From Brevibacillus brevis (GTDB lineage: Bacteria; Bacillota; Bacilli; Brevibacillales; Brevibacillaceae), in the NCBI RefSeq assembly GCF_031583145.1, contig NZ_CP134050.1, forward strand, positions 1,020,001 to 1,084,000: a DNA stretch of 64,000 nt, read 5' to 3'. Within the stretch, counting starts at the first letter, position 1. The number at the start of each line of letters is the position of its first letter. The position numbers were made by a program, and so were the translations under genes. Shown here one piece after another: positions 18,230 through 27,220 of this stretch. Below the pieces are notes generated by a model, which was not told the origin of the DNA, ran no database searches, and worked only from the letters and a program-made list of their open reading frames with translations.

Positions 18230-19507
18230 CTAGATGCCCATCGCCGCCGAGCCGGACATCGGCATGACAGGAGTTCCTTCGGCCAGTCCTTCGACAGGAT
18301 TCAGGATCAGCTGCTCATCGCCTTGCAGTCCGCTGCGGATTTGGGTAAACAGTTCGTTTTCCACTCCGGTCTCCACTTTTTGCTTTTTGGCGATCCCGTT
18401 TGCGGCTATCCAGACGAACGTGCTTCCGTCCGCATCTTGCTGGATCGATTCGATCGGCACCTGCAAGGCGTTGTCGATTTTGTCCACCGTGATGTTGATG
18501 TCGACGTGAAAGCCCGGCTTCAAGGCAGCGATTTCACGGGAAGAAGGCTCCAGCGTCACCTTGACGCGGGTCTTCTCCCCTTGGCCGGAGCTGCTCTGTG
18601 TGGTTACGGCGATCGGAGCGATCCGGGACACCTTGGCGCTCAGCTTTTGCTTGCCCAGGGAGGTCCCTTCGATGACGGCGTTTTGACCGAGGCTCAGCTT
18701 CGTGACGTCCGACTCGTTGATATCCGCTTCGATCAGCAGGCGATCCAGATCGGCAATCGTCAAGAGCTCGGTTCCTTTGTTCACGTATTGGCCATTGTCG
18801 GCTGCCCGGGCGATGACCGTGCCGTTTGCAGGCGCGATCACAACGCTCTGGACGCGCTCCTTGTCCAGCTGTCCTTTTTCAACCAGCAGCTTGTTGATTT
18901 GCGCCTGCTGGGATGCGATCTCTTCCTTGCGCGGCCCTTTTTGCTTGAGCGAGAGCTGCTGCTTCGCCACATTCAGGGTCGACAGGGCGGTGTCTACGGT
19001 CGACTTGGCCTTGTCCAGCTCTTGCTGGGTAGAGGCGCCCGAGGCGTACAGCTGGCTGATCCGGTCGTACTCCCGCTTGGCGGTATCGTATTCGCGCTGG
19101 GCTTGCGCCAGGCGTTCACGCTCCTGCTCGACCTCCTCCGGTTCGCTGCCTGCCTGCACCTTGGCGAGGTTGGCCTTGGCCAGCTCCAGCTGTGCCTCCA
19201 GCTCCAGGATGCGGCTTTCGACGTCGGACGTATCGATCTTCCCGATGATTTGTCCTTTTTTCACCTTGTCGCCTTCTTTGACGGAAAATTCGCGCAGTGT
19301 GCCGGTTACACCCGAAAACAGCTTTTGCTTGTCCTCCACAGTCACGACACCGGAGGTCAAAATTTTGCTTTCCAGCGCTGATTTGGTCGCTGCTCCGATA
19401 CTGACCGGCATGCCCATCGCCTGTTTGGAGCCCAGCATGCTAAACGAGGCTACCCCCACGACCAGCAAGGCCGCGACGGAACCAATGATCCACCAGCGTT
19501 TTTTCAT
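18230..19507 (-). CDS. MacA/HlyD-type efflux adaptor protein
   Basis: 425 residues. N-terminal TM anchor ([18 protein letters not shown]), barrel-sandwich halves flanking a long coiled-coil (~95-235; [16 protein letters not shown], repeated Q/E heptads), then beta-barrel and membrane-proximal domains ([18 protein letters not shown]). In Gram-positive bacteria such adaptors work with a MacB-like permease to export substrates. The start at 19507 has AAGGAG 7 nt upstream; earlier in-frame starts lack one. First gene of the operon, divergent from pgi. Confidence 0.88.
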   Translation of the reverse strand: MKKRWWIIGSVAALLVVGVASFSMLGSKQAMGMPVSIGAATKSALESKILTSGVVTVEDKQKLFSGVTGTLREFSVKEGDKVKKGQIIGKIDTSDVESRILELEAQLELAKANLAKVQAGSEPEEVEQERERLAQAQREYDTAKREYDRISQLYASGASTQQELDKAKSTVDTALSTLNVAKQQLSLKQKGPRKEEIASQQAQINKLLVEKGQLDKERVQSVVIAPANGTVIARAADNGQYVNKGTELLTIADLDRLLIEADINESDVTKLSLGQNAVIEGTSLGKQKLSAKVSRIAPIAVTTQSSSGQGEKTRVKVTLEPSSREIAALKPGFHVDINITVDKIDNALQVPIESIQQDADGSTFVWIAANGIAKKQKVETGVENELFTQIRSGLQGDEQLILNPVEGLAEGTPVMPMSGSAAMGI

Positions 19508-19708
19508 GATCATTCTCCTTGGATGTTTTTCAGCTTCTGTTATTTCGATACCCGATGGTTTTACGGCGGAGGTGGAAAAAGGTAACAATCATGGCGAATC
19601 GTTCACCTTTTGGTCACATTTTGTACGATTTTGACGGAAAGTACTTTCTGCCGTTTTGGCGTGATAAGATGAAGAGTAAGAGTAGATGACGTTCCTGGGA
19701 GGGGAGCC

Positions 19709-21298
19709 ATGAACCAAGCGATTCGTTTCGACTACTCCAACGCTCTTGCTTTTGTCAGACCACATGAATGGGAGCTGCTCGCTCCAGCGATTGGACAAGC
19801 GCATGAGATGCTGCACAAAAAAACGGGACCAGGCAAAGAATATCTCGGGTGGGTGGATTTGCCCGAAAAGTACGACCGCGCCGAATACCAGCGGATTCGG
19901 GAAGCGGCGGCACGCATACAGTCTGATTCAGATGTGCTTTTGGTGATTGGAATCGGTGGTTCTTATCTGGGGGCAAAGGCCGTGCTGGACATTTTGGGGC
20001 ACAGCTTTTACAACCTGCTGCCCAAGTCAAAGCGGCGGGCTCCGGAAATATATTTTGTAGGCAACAACATCAGCCCTGTCTACATCTCTCACTTGATGGA
20101 CGTCTTGGACGGAAAAGAAGTCTCGATCAACGTCATTTCCAAATCAGGCACGACGACGGAGCCGGCGATTGCGTTTCGCCTGCTGCGCGACTGGCTGATC
20201 GGAAAGTACGGCCGGGACGGGGCGAAGAAGCGGATCTACATCACGACGGACAAAGCGCGAGGGGCATTGAAAAAGCTGGCGGACGAAGAAGGGTACGAGA
20301 GCTTTGTCATTCCCGACGACATCGGCGGCAGATTCTCCGTGCTGACGGCAGTCGGGCTTTTGCCGATCGGGGTGAGCGGGGCCGACTTGGATGCGCTCAT
20401 GCAGGGGGCAGCCGATGCGAGGGAGCGGTACATGGCCCAGGATTTGCTGGAAAATCCGTGCTATCAATATGCGGCTATCCGCAACGCCCTGTATCGAAAA
20501 GGCAAGACCGTAGAGCTGTTGGTCAGCTACGAGCCGCAATTTCGCTATTTCTCCGAATGGTGGAAACAGCTTTTTGGAGAATCGGAGGGCAAGGACGGAA
20601 AAGGAATTTTCCCTGCCTCCGCCGAATTTTCTACTGATTTGCATTCGATGGGACAGTACATACAGGATGGCATGCGGCAACTGTTCGAGACTGTCATATC
20701 GGTGACGACACCCTCCGTCGATGTGACCGTGCAGGAGGATCCCCTGGATGTAGACGGGTTGAACTTTCTGTCGGGCAAGCGGATGGGGTATGTCAATAAA
20801 AAGGCTTTCGAAGGGACGGTATTGGCCCATGTGGATGGGGGCGTGCCGAATCTGTTGGTGGAAATACCGGCGGCGACGGCCTACCATCTGGGCGGACTGA
20901 TCTACTTTTTTGAAAAGGCATGCGGGATCAGCGGCTATTTGCTGGGCGTCAATCCGTTTGATCAGCCGGGGGTGGAGGCGTACAAAGCCAATATGTTCGC
21001 TTTGTTGGGCAAGCCTGGCTACGAACGGCAGAAAGCGGAATTGGAGGCTAGATTGAAAGAGAACAAGACGTATTTGACCGTTGCCGAGACCGCGGAGTAT
21101 CTGGATCTTCCCGTGACGTTCATCCTGGAGAAAATCAAGGAAGGCCGGATTCGGGCGGTTCATGACGGCAACGAGTACTTGATCAACAAAGATCAGTTCA
21201 AGCATCATCTGGAGGAGATGCGCAGGCTGAGGGAGTGGGAAGAGGCCGCTCGCCACGAGCCGATCCCGGAGAGCTACGATGTGAAGGACGAAGATTGA
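19709..21298 (+). CDS. pgi: Glucose-6-phosphate isomerase with C-terminal excisionase-like HTH domain
   Basis: 529 residues. Residues 1 to about 447 are a full-length Bacillus-type phosphoglucose isomerase: [41 protein letters not shown] and [15 protein letters not shown]. It interconverts glucose-6-phosphate and fructose-6-phosphate. After [17 protein letters not shown] comes an extra segment (about 452-505) beginning [20 protein letters not shown] and continuing IKEGRIRAV...YLINKDQF, which reads as an HTH_17/excisionase-type winged helix, then an acidic tail. Typical Pgi of Bacillus stops near 450. The reading frame is continuous with no sign of an assembly error. GGGAGGGG precedes the ATG. 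Single gene, divergent from the exporter operon. Confidence 0.93.
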   Translation: MNQAIRFDYSNALAFVRPHEWELLAPAIGQAHEMLHKKTGPGKEYLGWVDLPEKYDRAEYQRIREAAARIQSDSDVLLVIGIGGSYLGAKAVLDILGHSFYNLLPKSKRRAPEIYFVGNNISPVYISHLMDVLDGKEVSINVISKSGTTTEPAIAFRLLRDWLIGKYGRDGAKKRIYITTDKARGALKKLADEEGYESFVIPDDIGGRFSVLTAVGLLPIGVSGADLDALMQGAADARERYMAQDLLENPCYQYAAIRNALYRKGKTVELLVSYEPQFRYFSEWWKQLFGESEGKDGKGIFPASAEFSTDLHSMGQYIQDGMRQLFETVISVTTPSVDVTVQEDPLDVDGLNFLSGKRMGYVNKKAFEGTVLAHVDGGVPNLLVEIPAATAYHLGGLIYFFEKACGISGYLLGVNPFDQPGVEAYKANMFALLGKPGYERQKAELEARLKENKTYLTVAETAEYLDLPVTFILEKIKEGRIRAVHDGNEYLINKDQFKHHLEEMRRLREWEEAARHEPIPESYDVKDED

Positions 21299-21409
21299 AC
21301 TGCTTCGTCACGGAACGATGGGAGCGCAAATCATCCGGCGGTCTGAATTTTACTTGTCAGATCACTTGCCGGAGGACTATACTGGTCAATGAAAATGACA
21401 TAACGAACA

Positions 21410-21510
21410 AGCAACTTGGGGAGTCCTTCACGCAGGGCTGAGAGGATGGCAGCAACGACCATCGACCCATTGCACCTGATCCGGATCATGCCGGCGCAGG
21501 GATACGGTTG
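21410..21510 (+). ncRNA. TPP riboswitch (THI element)
   Basis: Contains the conserved TPP aptamer blocks ACTTGGGGAGTCC, GCAGGGCTGAGAGGATG, GACCCATTGCACCTGATCC and GGATCATGCCGGCGCAGGGA in the right order. It binds thiamine pyrophosphate. It precedes thiO and a terminator, so high TPP should switch transcription off. Ends approximate. Confidence 0.96.
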
Positions 21511-21546
21511 CGAGCGAACAGCGCTTTGTTTCTTCATATGCGTATG

Positions 21547-21585
21547 AGCCCACCTTTTCCTGCACAGGATCGGTGGGCTTTTTGT
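21547..21585 (+). terminator. TPP riboswitch expression-platform terminator
   Basis: AGCCCACC and GGTGGGCT around a 17-nt loop, followed by TTTTTGTTTT, between the aptamer and the thiO start. The stretch 21299-21619 holds only this riboswitch. Confidence 0.85.
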
Positions 21586-21619
21586 TTTGGCCGGGCAGAC
21601 GAGAGAAGGAGTGGAGACG

Positions 21620-22723
21620 ATGAGTGATTGTCTGGTAGTAGGCGGAGGAATCATTGGACTGAGTGTGGCATATGAACTGTCGCGGCGGGGCTTGGCTGTC
21701 ACGCTGGTGGAGCAGGGGGAGTGGGGAGGCCAGGCTTCATCGGCCGCAGCAGGCATGCTCGCCCCGTTAAAGGAATTCGCTTCACCGGGGCCGATGCTGG
21801 AGCTCGGGATGGATTCGCTGCGCTTGTATCCCCAGTGGGCGCAGGAGCTGGAGGAGTGGACAGCGGGAGACGTCCAGCTCAGTCTGGAGGGGCTCGTCAC
21901 CGTGGCCCTGTCCGACGAGGAGAGCGAACAGCTCCATGCCAAATACCTCTGGCAAAAGGAAGCCGGTCACGATGTGCACTGGCTGAACGGCCAGGAGCTG
22001 CGGGATGTGGAGCCGCTCCTGACCGACAGGGCGATCGCGGGGATATACTCCCCGGGGGAAGGCCACATCAACAATCGGCTCTTGCTGCGATCGCTCGTCA
22101 CCGCCTGCAGCATCCAGGGCGTGAAGCTGCTCTCGGGCTGCGTAGTCAGCGGGATCGCGGTGAAATCAGGCAGGGTGATCGGGGTCGAGACTTCTACCGG
22201 ACCGATCCGGGCGGAGCATACGGTGATCGCGTCCGGGGCATGGGCAGGCATCATGATGCAAATGCTTGATTTGGCAATTCCGGTGCGTCCTGTGCGGGGA
22301 CAGATCGCGGCTGTCTCCTCTGTCGGCATTCCGCTGCGCACCGTTATTTTCGGCACGTCCGGCTACATCACCCCGAAAAAGGACGGCAAGATCGTGATTG
22401 GAGCGACAGAAGACGAGAGCGGATTCCAACGGGAAGTCACCCTGGCTGGACTTGCGAGCGTATTGAACGGCGTGATGCCGTATGTGCCGGCTCTGCACGC
22501 CGCAGCATTTCTGGAAGCGTGGGGAGGTCTGCGCCCGGCTACCGCAGACGGAAAACCTCTGCTGGGCCCTGTTCCCGGCTGGACAGGGCTGTCGCTCGCG
22601 GGCGGACACTTCCGCAACGGCATTCTTTTGTCACCGGTCACAGCCAAACGGATGGCGGATTATCTCACAAGCGGACAGCCCGATCGGTTGGAGGCGTTTT
22701 TGCCTGCCCGCTTCCTGCCTTGA
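21620..22723 (+). CDS. thiO: Glycine oxidase ThiO
   Basis: 367-residue FAD-dependent DAO-family oxidase. The dinucleotide-binding motif is VVGGGIIGLSVAYELSRRG at the N-terminus; PVRGQIAAVS, the ITPKKDGKIVIGATEDE strand and the C-terminal LSLAGGHFRNGILLSPVTA are typical of ThiO. It oxidises glycine to iminoglycine for the thiazole of thiamine. The start at 21620 has AAGGAGTGG upstream; the frame is open a little further into the terminator. It follows a TPP riboswitch but, unusually, is followed by a coat-like gene rather than thiS-thiG-thiF. Confidence 0.92.
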   Translation: MSDCLVVGGGIIGLSVAYELSRRGLAVTLVEQGEWGGQASSAAAGMLAPLKEFASPGPMLELGMDSLRLYPQWAQELEEWTAGDVQLSLEGLVTVALSDEESEQLHAKYLWQKEAGHDVHWLNGQELRDVEPLLTDRAIAGIYSPGEGHINNRLLLRSLVTACSIQGVKLLSGCVVSGIAVKSGRVIGVETSTGPIRAEHTVIASGAWAGIMMQMLDLAIPVRPVRGQIAAVSSVGIPLRTVIFGTSGYITPKKDGKIVIGATEDESGFQREVTLAGLASVLNGVMPYVPALHAAAFLEAWGGLRPATADGKPLLGPVPGWTGLSLAGGHFRNGILLSPVTAKRMADYLTSGQPDRLEAFLPARFLP

Positions 22724-22827
22724 TCTTTCGCCGGGGAAATTGGGCTGGTCCCGCCCCCAAAACGGTACACCTCCCTATGGGCTCTTGTATATGGTAGTAA
22801 AGAAACACCAGAAGGGGAGGAGTTTCC

Positions 22828-23814
22828 ATGCAGTCTGAGGAAGACAAAAACCTTTATCAGGTCGACTATCAGACGGTCACCCTGATCAAGGATATACGCC
22901 ATAATGTTCAAAGCATAGTCAAGGAGCATCTGGAAAAGAAAGTGCGTATCGAAGCAATTGACGGCCAGGTCGTGGAAGGCGTCATTGTGGATTACGACGA
23001 CCAGAACGTCTACATCGAAGTGGACGATCCCGACTACGATCCATCCGCAGATGAGATAGATGACTATCAAGTGGAACAGGTCGCCAGCAGGCAGCCGTAC
23101 GGCGGAGGCATGGGGGGCTATCCCTGGAGCCCGTACGGCGGCGGCTTCAATCCCTACCAAGGATTCGGATCGTTCGGCGGCAGCACGGGCTACCCCTATG
23201 GTCAGATGAATCCGTACGGGCAGTTCGGTCCATACGGCAGCAGCAGCAATCCGTACGGGCAGATGGGGCCGTTCGGAGGCAGCAGCAGCTACCCGGGATA
23301 CCCCATGAATCCATACAACGAAAACGCGCCGTTCAGCCAGGTCAGTCCGTACCATACGGAAAACGCACCGTTCAGCCAGGTCAGCCCGTATTATACGGAA
23401 AACGCACCATTCAGCCAGGTCAGCCCGTATCAGACAGAAAACGCACCGTTCAGCCAGGTCAGCCCGTATCAGACAGAAAACGCACCGTTCAGCCAGGTCA
23501 GTCCGTATCAGACGGAAAACGCACCGTTCAGCCAGGTCAGTCCGTACTCCACGGGAAAAAGCAACCCGAACCTAGTCAGCCCCTACCATGCACCAAACCC
23601 TTATCTCTCGCCGTTTCCGCCTTTTTCACCGTTCCCGCCGCCCATGCCCTGCATTCCGTTCATGCCGCCGCCCCCACCACCGCCGCCTCCGCGTCCGATC
23701 GGACCTCAGGCAGCCGTCGTCATTCCCAACCGGAGAAGAAGGCGCCGTTGCCGCAGCGGCCGCAAAGTCATTCCGTTGGCCCTGTTCACGCTGCTCACGA
23801 TCGCGCTTCTCTGA
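22828..23814 (+). CDS. Coat-like protein with six 13-residue repeats and Pro-rich C-terminus
   Basis: 328 residues in four parts. Residues ~1-85: a small beta-rich, possibly Sm-like domain (VRIEAIDGQVVEGVIVDYDD). ~90-165: Gly/Tyr/Pro/Ser-rich linker (NPYGQ, GGSS). ~165-242: six tandem copies of ENAPFSQVSPYxT. ~260-300: Pro-rich segment with nine prolines in a row, then a RRRRRR patch and a hydrophobic tail (PLALFTLLTIALL). Composition and layout resemble spore coat or exosporium proteins of Bacillota; that assignment is inference. GGGGAGGAG precedes the ATG. Its C-terminal hydrophobic segment could be a membrane anchor. Confidence 0.7.
   Translation: MQSEEDKNLYQVDYQTVTLIKDIRHNVQSIVKEHLEKKVRIEAIDGQVVEGVIVDYDDQNVYIEVDDPDYDPSADEIDDYQVEQVASRQPYGGGMGGYPWSPYGGGFNPYQGFGSFGGSTGYPYGQMNPYGQFGPYGSSSNPYGQMGPFGGSSSYPGYPMNPYNENAPFSQVSPYHTENAPFSQVSPYYTENAPFSQVSPYQTENAPFSQVSPYQTENAPFSQVSPYQTENAPFSQVSPYSTGKSNPNLVSPYHAPNPYLSPFPPFSPFPPPMPCIPFMPPPPPPPPPRPIGPQAAVVIPNRRRRRRCRSGRKVIPLALFTLLTIALL
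23320..23553 (+). repeat. Six tandem 39-bp coding repeats
   Basis: Six in-frame copies of a 39-bp unit encoding ENAPFSQVSPYxT; copies 3, 4 and 5 are nearly identical at DNA level, copies 1, 2 and 6 vary at the last codons (HT, YT, ST). There is no spacer between units, so this is a minisatellite within a gene and not a CRISPR array. Copy number may differ between strains. Confidence 0.92.
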
Positions 23815-23958
23815 CGGCGCGACAGCCGACAAGTCTCTGCCAAACTCGTTTTTGGCCCGGGGGCTTGTTGTTTTTTTTCGAAGGATGCCGTTCGGGTGAG
23901 TACAACCCATCGCTTTGTCGCACACTACAATCAGAATTTGGAAAGGCAGGGATTGGCG

Positions 23959-24357
23959 ATGAAGACGATACAGAGCAGCTTGCCGGGAACCAGGGGGACG
24001 TTCGGCTATTTTCGCGAGATGCTGCAACCACATTTTACCCTGGCGAATTGGGACTATGAGCAAGGATTCTTTGATCGGGCACTGGACGAGCAAAATACCG
24101 TGTATCTTCGTCTGCCGATCAAGGTGCTCCAGGGAGAGCTGGACAGCGCGGATGCCTGGATCGAATTGGGCACGCCGTATGTGCTGAGGCATTTGTATCG
24201 GACCGGGATGGAAGAGGACGTCGGGTACGTGATGCCGGTGGCTTCTGCGATGATGAACCAATTTCAGGAGCCGATTGACAAAGACGCCGATGTGGATGCC
24301 AGGTGGATGAGAAAGGCCGAGGCGATCGTCAAAGAAATGGAGAATCGCCTGGCGTAG
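23959..24357 (+). CDS. YugN-like family protein
   Basis: 132 residues from the ATG at 23959. The pattern WDYEQGFFDRALDEQNTVYLRLPIKVLQGELD and the C-terminal MRKAEAIVKEMENRL fit the YugN-like family of Bacillota (no known function). The frame extends back to a GTG at 23896, but an AGGCAGGG site sits before the ATG at 23959, which also matches family length. No TM or signal. A terminator follows. Confidence 0.75.
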   Translation: MKTIQSSLPGTRGTFGYFREMLQPHFTLANWDYEQGFFDRALDEQNTVYLRLPIKVLQGELDSADAWIELGTPYVLRHLYRTGMEEDVGYVMPVASAMMNQFQEPIDKDADVDARWMRKAEAIVKEMENRLA

Positions 24358-24359
24358 CC

Positions 24360-24387
24360 GACGGGCCTGAATAGGGGCCCGTCTTTT
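24360..24387 (+). terminator. Terminator after the YugN-like gene
   Basis: GACGGGCC and GGCCCGTC around an 8-nt loop, followed by TTTT. Confidence 0.8.
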
Positions 24388-24489
24388 CTAATTCGCCTAT
24401 GCAGGCTTGCAGGAAATCTTTTCTTTCCGTGGAAATGGTAGCCTCGTGGCTGCTTGAGGGGAATTCCGCGAGACGGAGGAGGCGATGAC

Positions 24490-24942
24490 ATGGCATGGTA
24501 CCATAAGCTGCAGCGATGGTATTGGAAAGTGATGAAGCCTGTTACCCTCGGCGTCAGAGTGATTGTGACGGATGAAAAAAGAGGCGTGCTGCTGATCCGG
24601 CACACCTATGTAAAAGGCTGGTACCTTCCGGGCGGAGGCGTGGAGAAGGGGGAGTCGTTTTTCGACGCCGCCCGCAGGGAATTGCTTGAGGAGTGCGGAC
24701 TGGTAGCGGAAGACATCAGGCTGTGCCATCTGTTTTACAGCGAGCGGGAAGGCAAACGGGACCATATCGCGCTCTTTCACGTCGCCAACGGCCATGAGCA
24801 CGAGGAACGGGCGAAGGACGACGGAGAAGTGGCGGAAATGCGCTTTTTCCCGTGGGATCAGCTCCCGGATGACTTGTCCCCGGCTACCTCCAGACGTCTG
24901 GATGAGTTTCGCAGCGGGTCGTTCCGCGAAGACCGTTGGTAA
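24490..24942 (+). CDS. NUDIX hydrolase
   Basis: 150 residues with a complete Nudix box: GGGVEKGESFFDAARRELLE followed by ECG (GX5EX7REUXEEXGU). The N-terminal WYWKVMKPVTLGVRVIV strand precedes it. Nudix enzymes hydrolyse nucleoside diphosphates linked to another group; substrate not assignable. GGAGGAGG precedes the ATG at 24490. Together with the following NAD kinase it may belong to nucleotide cofactor upkeep, though a promoter seems to separate them. Confidence 0.88.
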   Translation: MAWYHKLQRWYWKVMKPVTLGVRVIVTDEKRGVLLIRHTYVKGWYLPGGGVEKGESFFDAARRELLEECGLVAEDIRLCHLFYSEREGKRDHIALFHVANGHEHEERAKDDGEVAEMRFFPWDQLPDDLSPATSRRLDEFRSGSFREDRW

Positions 24943-24984
24943 CGGCCGGGAACGGGACTTTCCATGCAGGCGCCGCTTCCCTTG

Positions 24985-24993
24985 TGGTATAGT
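24985..24993 (+). promoter_or_regulatory. Extended -10 element of nadK
   Basis: TGTGGTATAGT holds a TG-N-TATAGT extended -10 about 60 nt before nadK. No good -35 is visible at 17 nt, as is common for extended -10 promoters. Confidence 0.4.
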
Positions 24994-25054
24994 GAGAAAA
25001 AAACAAAGCGATAACGAATGGCGCTTGTAAGGAGTAAAGTGAGGGCAGATCAGC

Positions 25055-25855
25055 ATGAAGATTGCGACTGTACTGCGAAATGACGACTATACGAGGGAAG
25101 TGGAGCACTCCCTGAAAGATAAGCTGGAGGCGGCGGGGAGCCGGTTTTGTTTCGTGGACGGTCCGGATGATCGACCGGACATGGTGCTCTCGATAGGGGG
25201 CGACGGAACGCTGCTGGAAGCGGTGCATCAGTACGGCATCGAGCCGGCCTACGTGGGGATCCATACCGGTCATCTGGGCTTTTACGCGGATTGGCGTCCC
25301 GACGAGCTCGACGAATTTGTGGAAAGGCTCGTGCAGCAGACAGAGCCGGCGATCGTAGAGTATCCGACGGTGGATTGCCGCATCGCAATGCGCGACGGAC
25401 AGGTTTTTCACAAGTGGGCGTTGAATGAGCTGGTCCTGCGCAACGCCTCGCTGTCTACCCTGGTGGCCTGCGTCTACATCAACGGCGACGAGCTCGAGAC
25501 CTTTCGCGGCGACGGACTGATCGTGTCATCGCCATCCGGAAGCACGGCCTACAACAAAGCGGTAGACGGCGCGATCGTCCATCCTTCCATCGAGGCGATC
25601 CAGCTCTCCGAGATCGCTTCGATCAACAACCAGGCGTACCGAACGATCAACAGCTCACTGGTGCTTCCGAAGCATCACGAGGTGGAGCTCATCGTCATGA
25701 ATCCGGAGATCATGATCGGTCTGGACCGCGAGCAAGGCATCTGGAAAAACGTGCGCTCCATTTCTTGCCGGGTAGGCAGATCCAAAGTGAAATTCGCCCG
25801 CTACAAACGGCTGACATTTTGGAGCCGCGTGCGCAATTCGTTTATAAAAGGCTAG
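25055..25855 (+). CDS. nadK: NAD kinase
   Basis: 266 residues, the usual length for Bacillus NAD kinase (PpnK/NadF). The catalytic GGDGT motif lies in VLSIGGDGTLLEAV, followed by GIHTGHLGFYADW, the NE/D motif ALNELVLRN and the substrate loop SSPSGSTAYNKAV. It phosphorylates NAD to NADP using ATP or polyphosphate. The ATG follows a GTAAGGAG site at some distance; no better start is visible. The MOSC gene follows 34 nt later and is probably co-transcribed. Confidence 0.95.
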   Translation: MKIATVLRNDDYTREVEHSLKDKLEAAGSRFCFVDGPDDRPDMVLSIGGDGTLLEAVHQYGIEPAYVGIHTGHLGFYADWRPDELDEFVERLVQQTEPAIVEYPTVDCRIAMRDGQVFHKWALNELVLRNASLSTLVACVYINGDELETFRGDGLIVSSPSGSTAYNKAVDGAIVHPSIEAIQLSEIASINNQAYRTINSSLVLPKHHEVELIVMNPEIMIGLDREQGIWKNVRSISCRVGRSKVKFARYKRLTFWSRVRNSFIKG

Positions 25856-25889
25856 AGAGAAAACAAGAGAGGCTGGGGAGGGATTTTCG

Positions 25890-26609
25890 GTGAAGCAGGT
25901 AGGAAAATTGGGCAGCGTCTTTCGCCATCCGGTGAAGGCGATGCGCGGCGAGAAGCTCGCTTCCTGTCGGGTGGACGCCTTCGGACTGTACGGGGACCGC
26001 GCCTATTACTTTTTGGATGAATCCCGGGACGGCAAATACCTCAGCGCAGATGTCGTGCCATCTCTTCTCGGATATTCGGCCAGCATGGCGGATGAATCCG
26101 CCGGGGACTCCTATCCGGAAGTCCGCATAACAGCGCAGGACGGGAGCGTACACACGTGGGGCGATTCGCTGTTTGCCCATGTGGAGGAGACGGCGAAGCG
26201 GCCGATCCGGCCCATGCGGAGCACTCCGGCGGAAGGCGGCAAGAATTGGGAGGATCACGTCCTGCTTGTGACGGATGCGTCCCTGCGTGAGGTCGCCCGA
26301 TTGATCGGCTGGGAAACGATCGATCCGAGGCGCTTCCGGGGAAACCTCGTCGTCGCCTTGGAGGAAGACGTGCCGTTTGTGGAAGATAGCTGGATCGGCA
26401 AACAGATCAGGATCGGCGAAGTCGTTCTGCAGGTGAACCGCCATTGCGAGCGGTGCATGTACGTCAATATCGATCCGGATACGCTGCAGCTGCATCCGGC
26501 TGTCTTGAAGACGTGCGTGCGCGTGCATGACAATCACTTCGGCGTGTACGCCTCAGTCGTGACCCCAGGAGAGATTGCGGAAGGTGACGCCGTATTTGTT
26601 TCTGAGTAA
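25890..26609 (+). CDS. MOSC domain protein
   Basis: 239 residues beginning at GTG (GGGGAGGGA 6 nt upstream). The N-terminal MOSC_N-like barrel (VGKLGSVFRHPVKAMRGEKL) leads into a MOSC core with RFRGNLVVAL, IGEVVLQVNRHCERCMYVNI containing the conserved Cys. MOSC proteins handle sulphur or molybdenum cofactor-linked chemistry, such as N-hydroxylated base reduction partners. Only fold and cysteine are seen; substrate unknown. Downstream of nadK, same direction. Confidence 0.85.
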   Translation: MKQVGKLGSVFRHPVKAMRGEKLASCRVDAFGLYGDRAYYFLDESRDGKYLSADVVPSLLGYSASMADESAGDSYPEVRITAQDGSVHTWGDSLFAHVEETAKRPIRPMRSTPAEGGKNWEDHVLLVTDASLREVARLIGWETIDPRRFRGNLVVALEEDVPFVEDSWIGKQIRIGEVVLQVNRHCERCMYVNIDPDTLQLHPAVLKTCVRVHDNHFGVYASVVTPGEIAEGDAVFVSE

Positions 26610-26691
26610 GTGTGTGTCCGAGTAGTGCCGGAGCGTCGTAAAGGGGCGCTCCGGCTTTTCGGATAGAAAAAAGACGGGAGGTTTGCTGCCG

Positions 26692-27168
26692 ATGAATAGT
26701 CCAATGGAGAGAGTCATGCATCACGTCAAACAATTCGAACCTGCGCTTGAGCCGCTGCTTTTTGCGGAACCCTTGAAGACTTCGGAGCAGGCTGCGGAGG
26801 CGCTGGGAGCTGAGGTCGGGCAGATCGCCAAGTCGATTCTGTTTCGTGCGGGAGAGCAATACGCTCTGTTTGTAGCAGCCGGCGACGTCCGCATCCATCC
26901 CAAGCAGGTAAAGGCGGCGCTGGGCAGCGGGAAGGCGAAGATGGCTTCGCCGCAGGAGGTAGAGGCCGTGACGGGGTTTCAGGTCGGTGCGGTCTGTCCG
27001 TTTGGCCTGGCAGAACAGGTCCCGATCTTTGTGGACTCCTCCTTGCAGCGCTTTGCCCATGTGTATACAGCCGCGGGAATCGCGGAGTCCTTGTTGCCTG
27101 TATCCTGGGAGCAGCTGCTGAAAATGACGGGCGGCCAGGTGATCGACGCCGCTTCGTCGCCGGAGTGA
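26692..27168 (+). CDS. YbaK/EbsC-family aminoacyl-tRNA deacylase-like protein
   Basis: 158 residues. Motifs of the YbaK/ProX fold are clear: TSEQAAEALGAEVGQIAKSI with the conserved Lys, FVAAGDVRIHPKQVK, and FQVGAVCPFGLAEQVPIFVD. Such proteins hydrolyse mischarged aminoacyl-tRNAs such as Cys-tRNA-Pro. The start at 26692 is preceded by GGGAGG 10 nt away; the TTG three codons earlier is too close to that site. A bidirectional terminator follows. Confidence 0.87.
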   Translation: MNSPMERVMHHVKQFEPALEPLLFAEPLKTSEQAAEALGAEVGQIAKSILFRAGEQYALFVAAGDVRIHPKQVKAALGSGKAKMASPQEVEAVTGFQVGAVCPFGLAEQVPIFVDSSLQRFAHVYTAAGIAESLLPVSWEQLLKMTGGQVIDAASSPE

Positions 27169-27183
27169 TCCCCCAAAACGTGC

Positions 27184-27220
27184 AAAAATCCGTCCTGCGA
27201 AAGTGAGGACGGATTTTTTT
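27184..27220. terminator. Bidirectional terminator
   Basis: AAAAATCCGTCCT and AGGACGGATTTTT around a 9-nt loop, between the convergent YbaK-like and acetyltransferase genes. Confidence 0.88.

Noticed and set aside
23320-23553. Tandem repeats suggesting a CRISPR array
   Set aside because: The units are contiguous with no unique spacers, have period 39 in frame, and encode a protein repeat.
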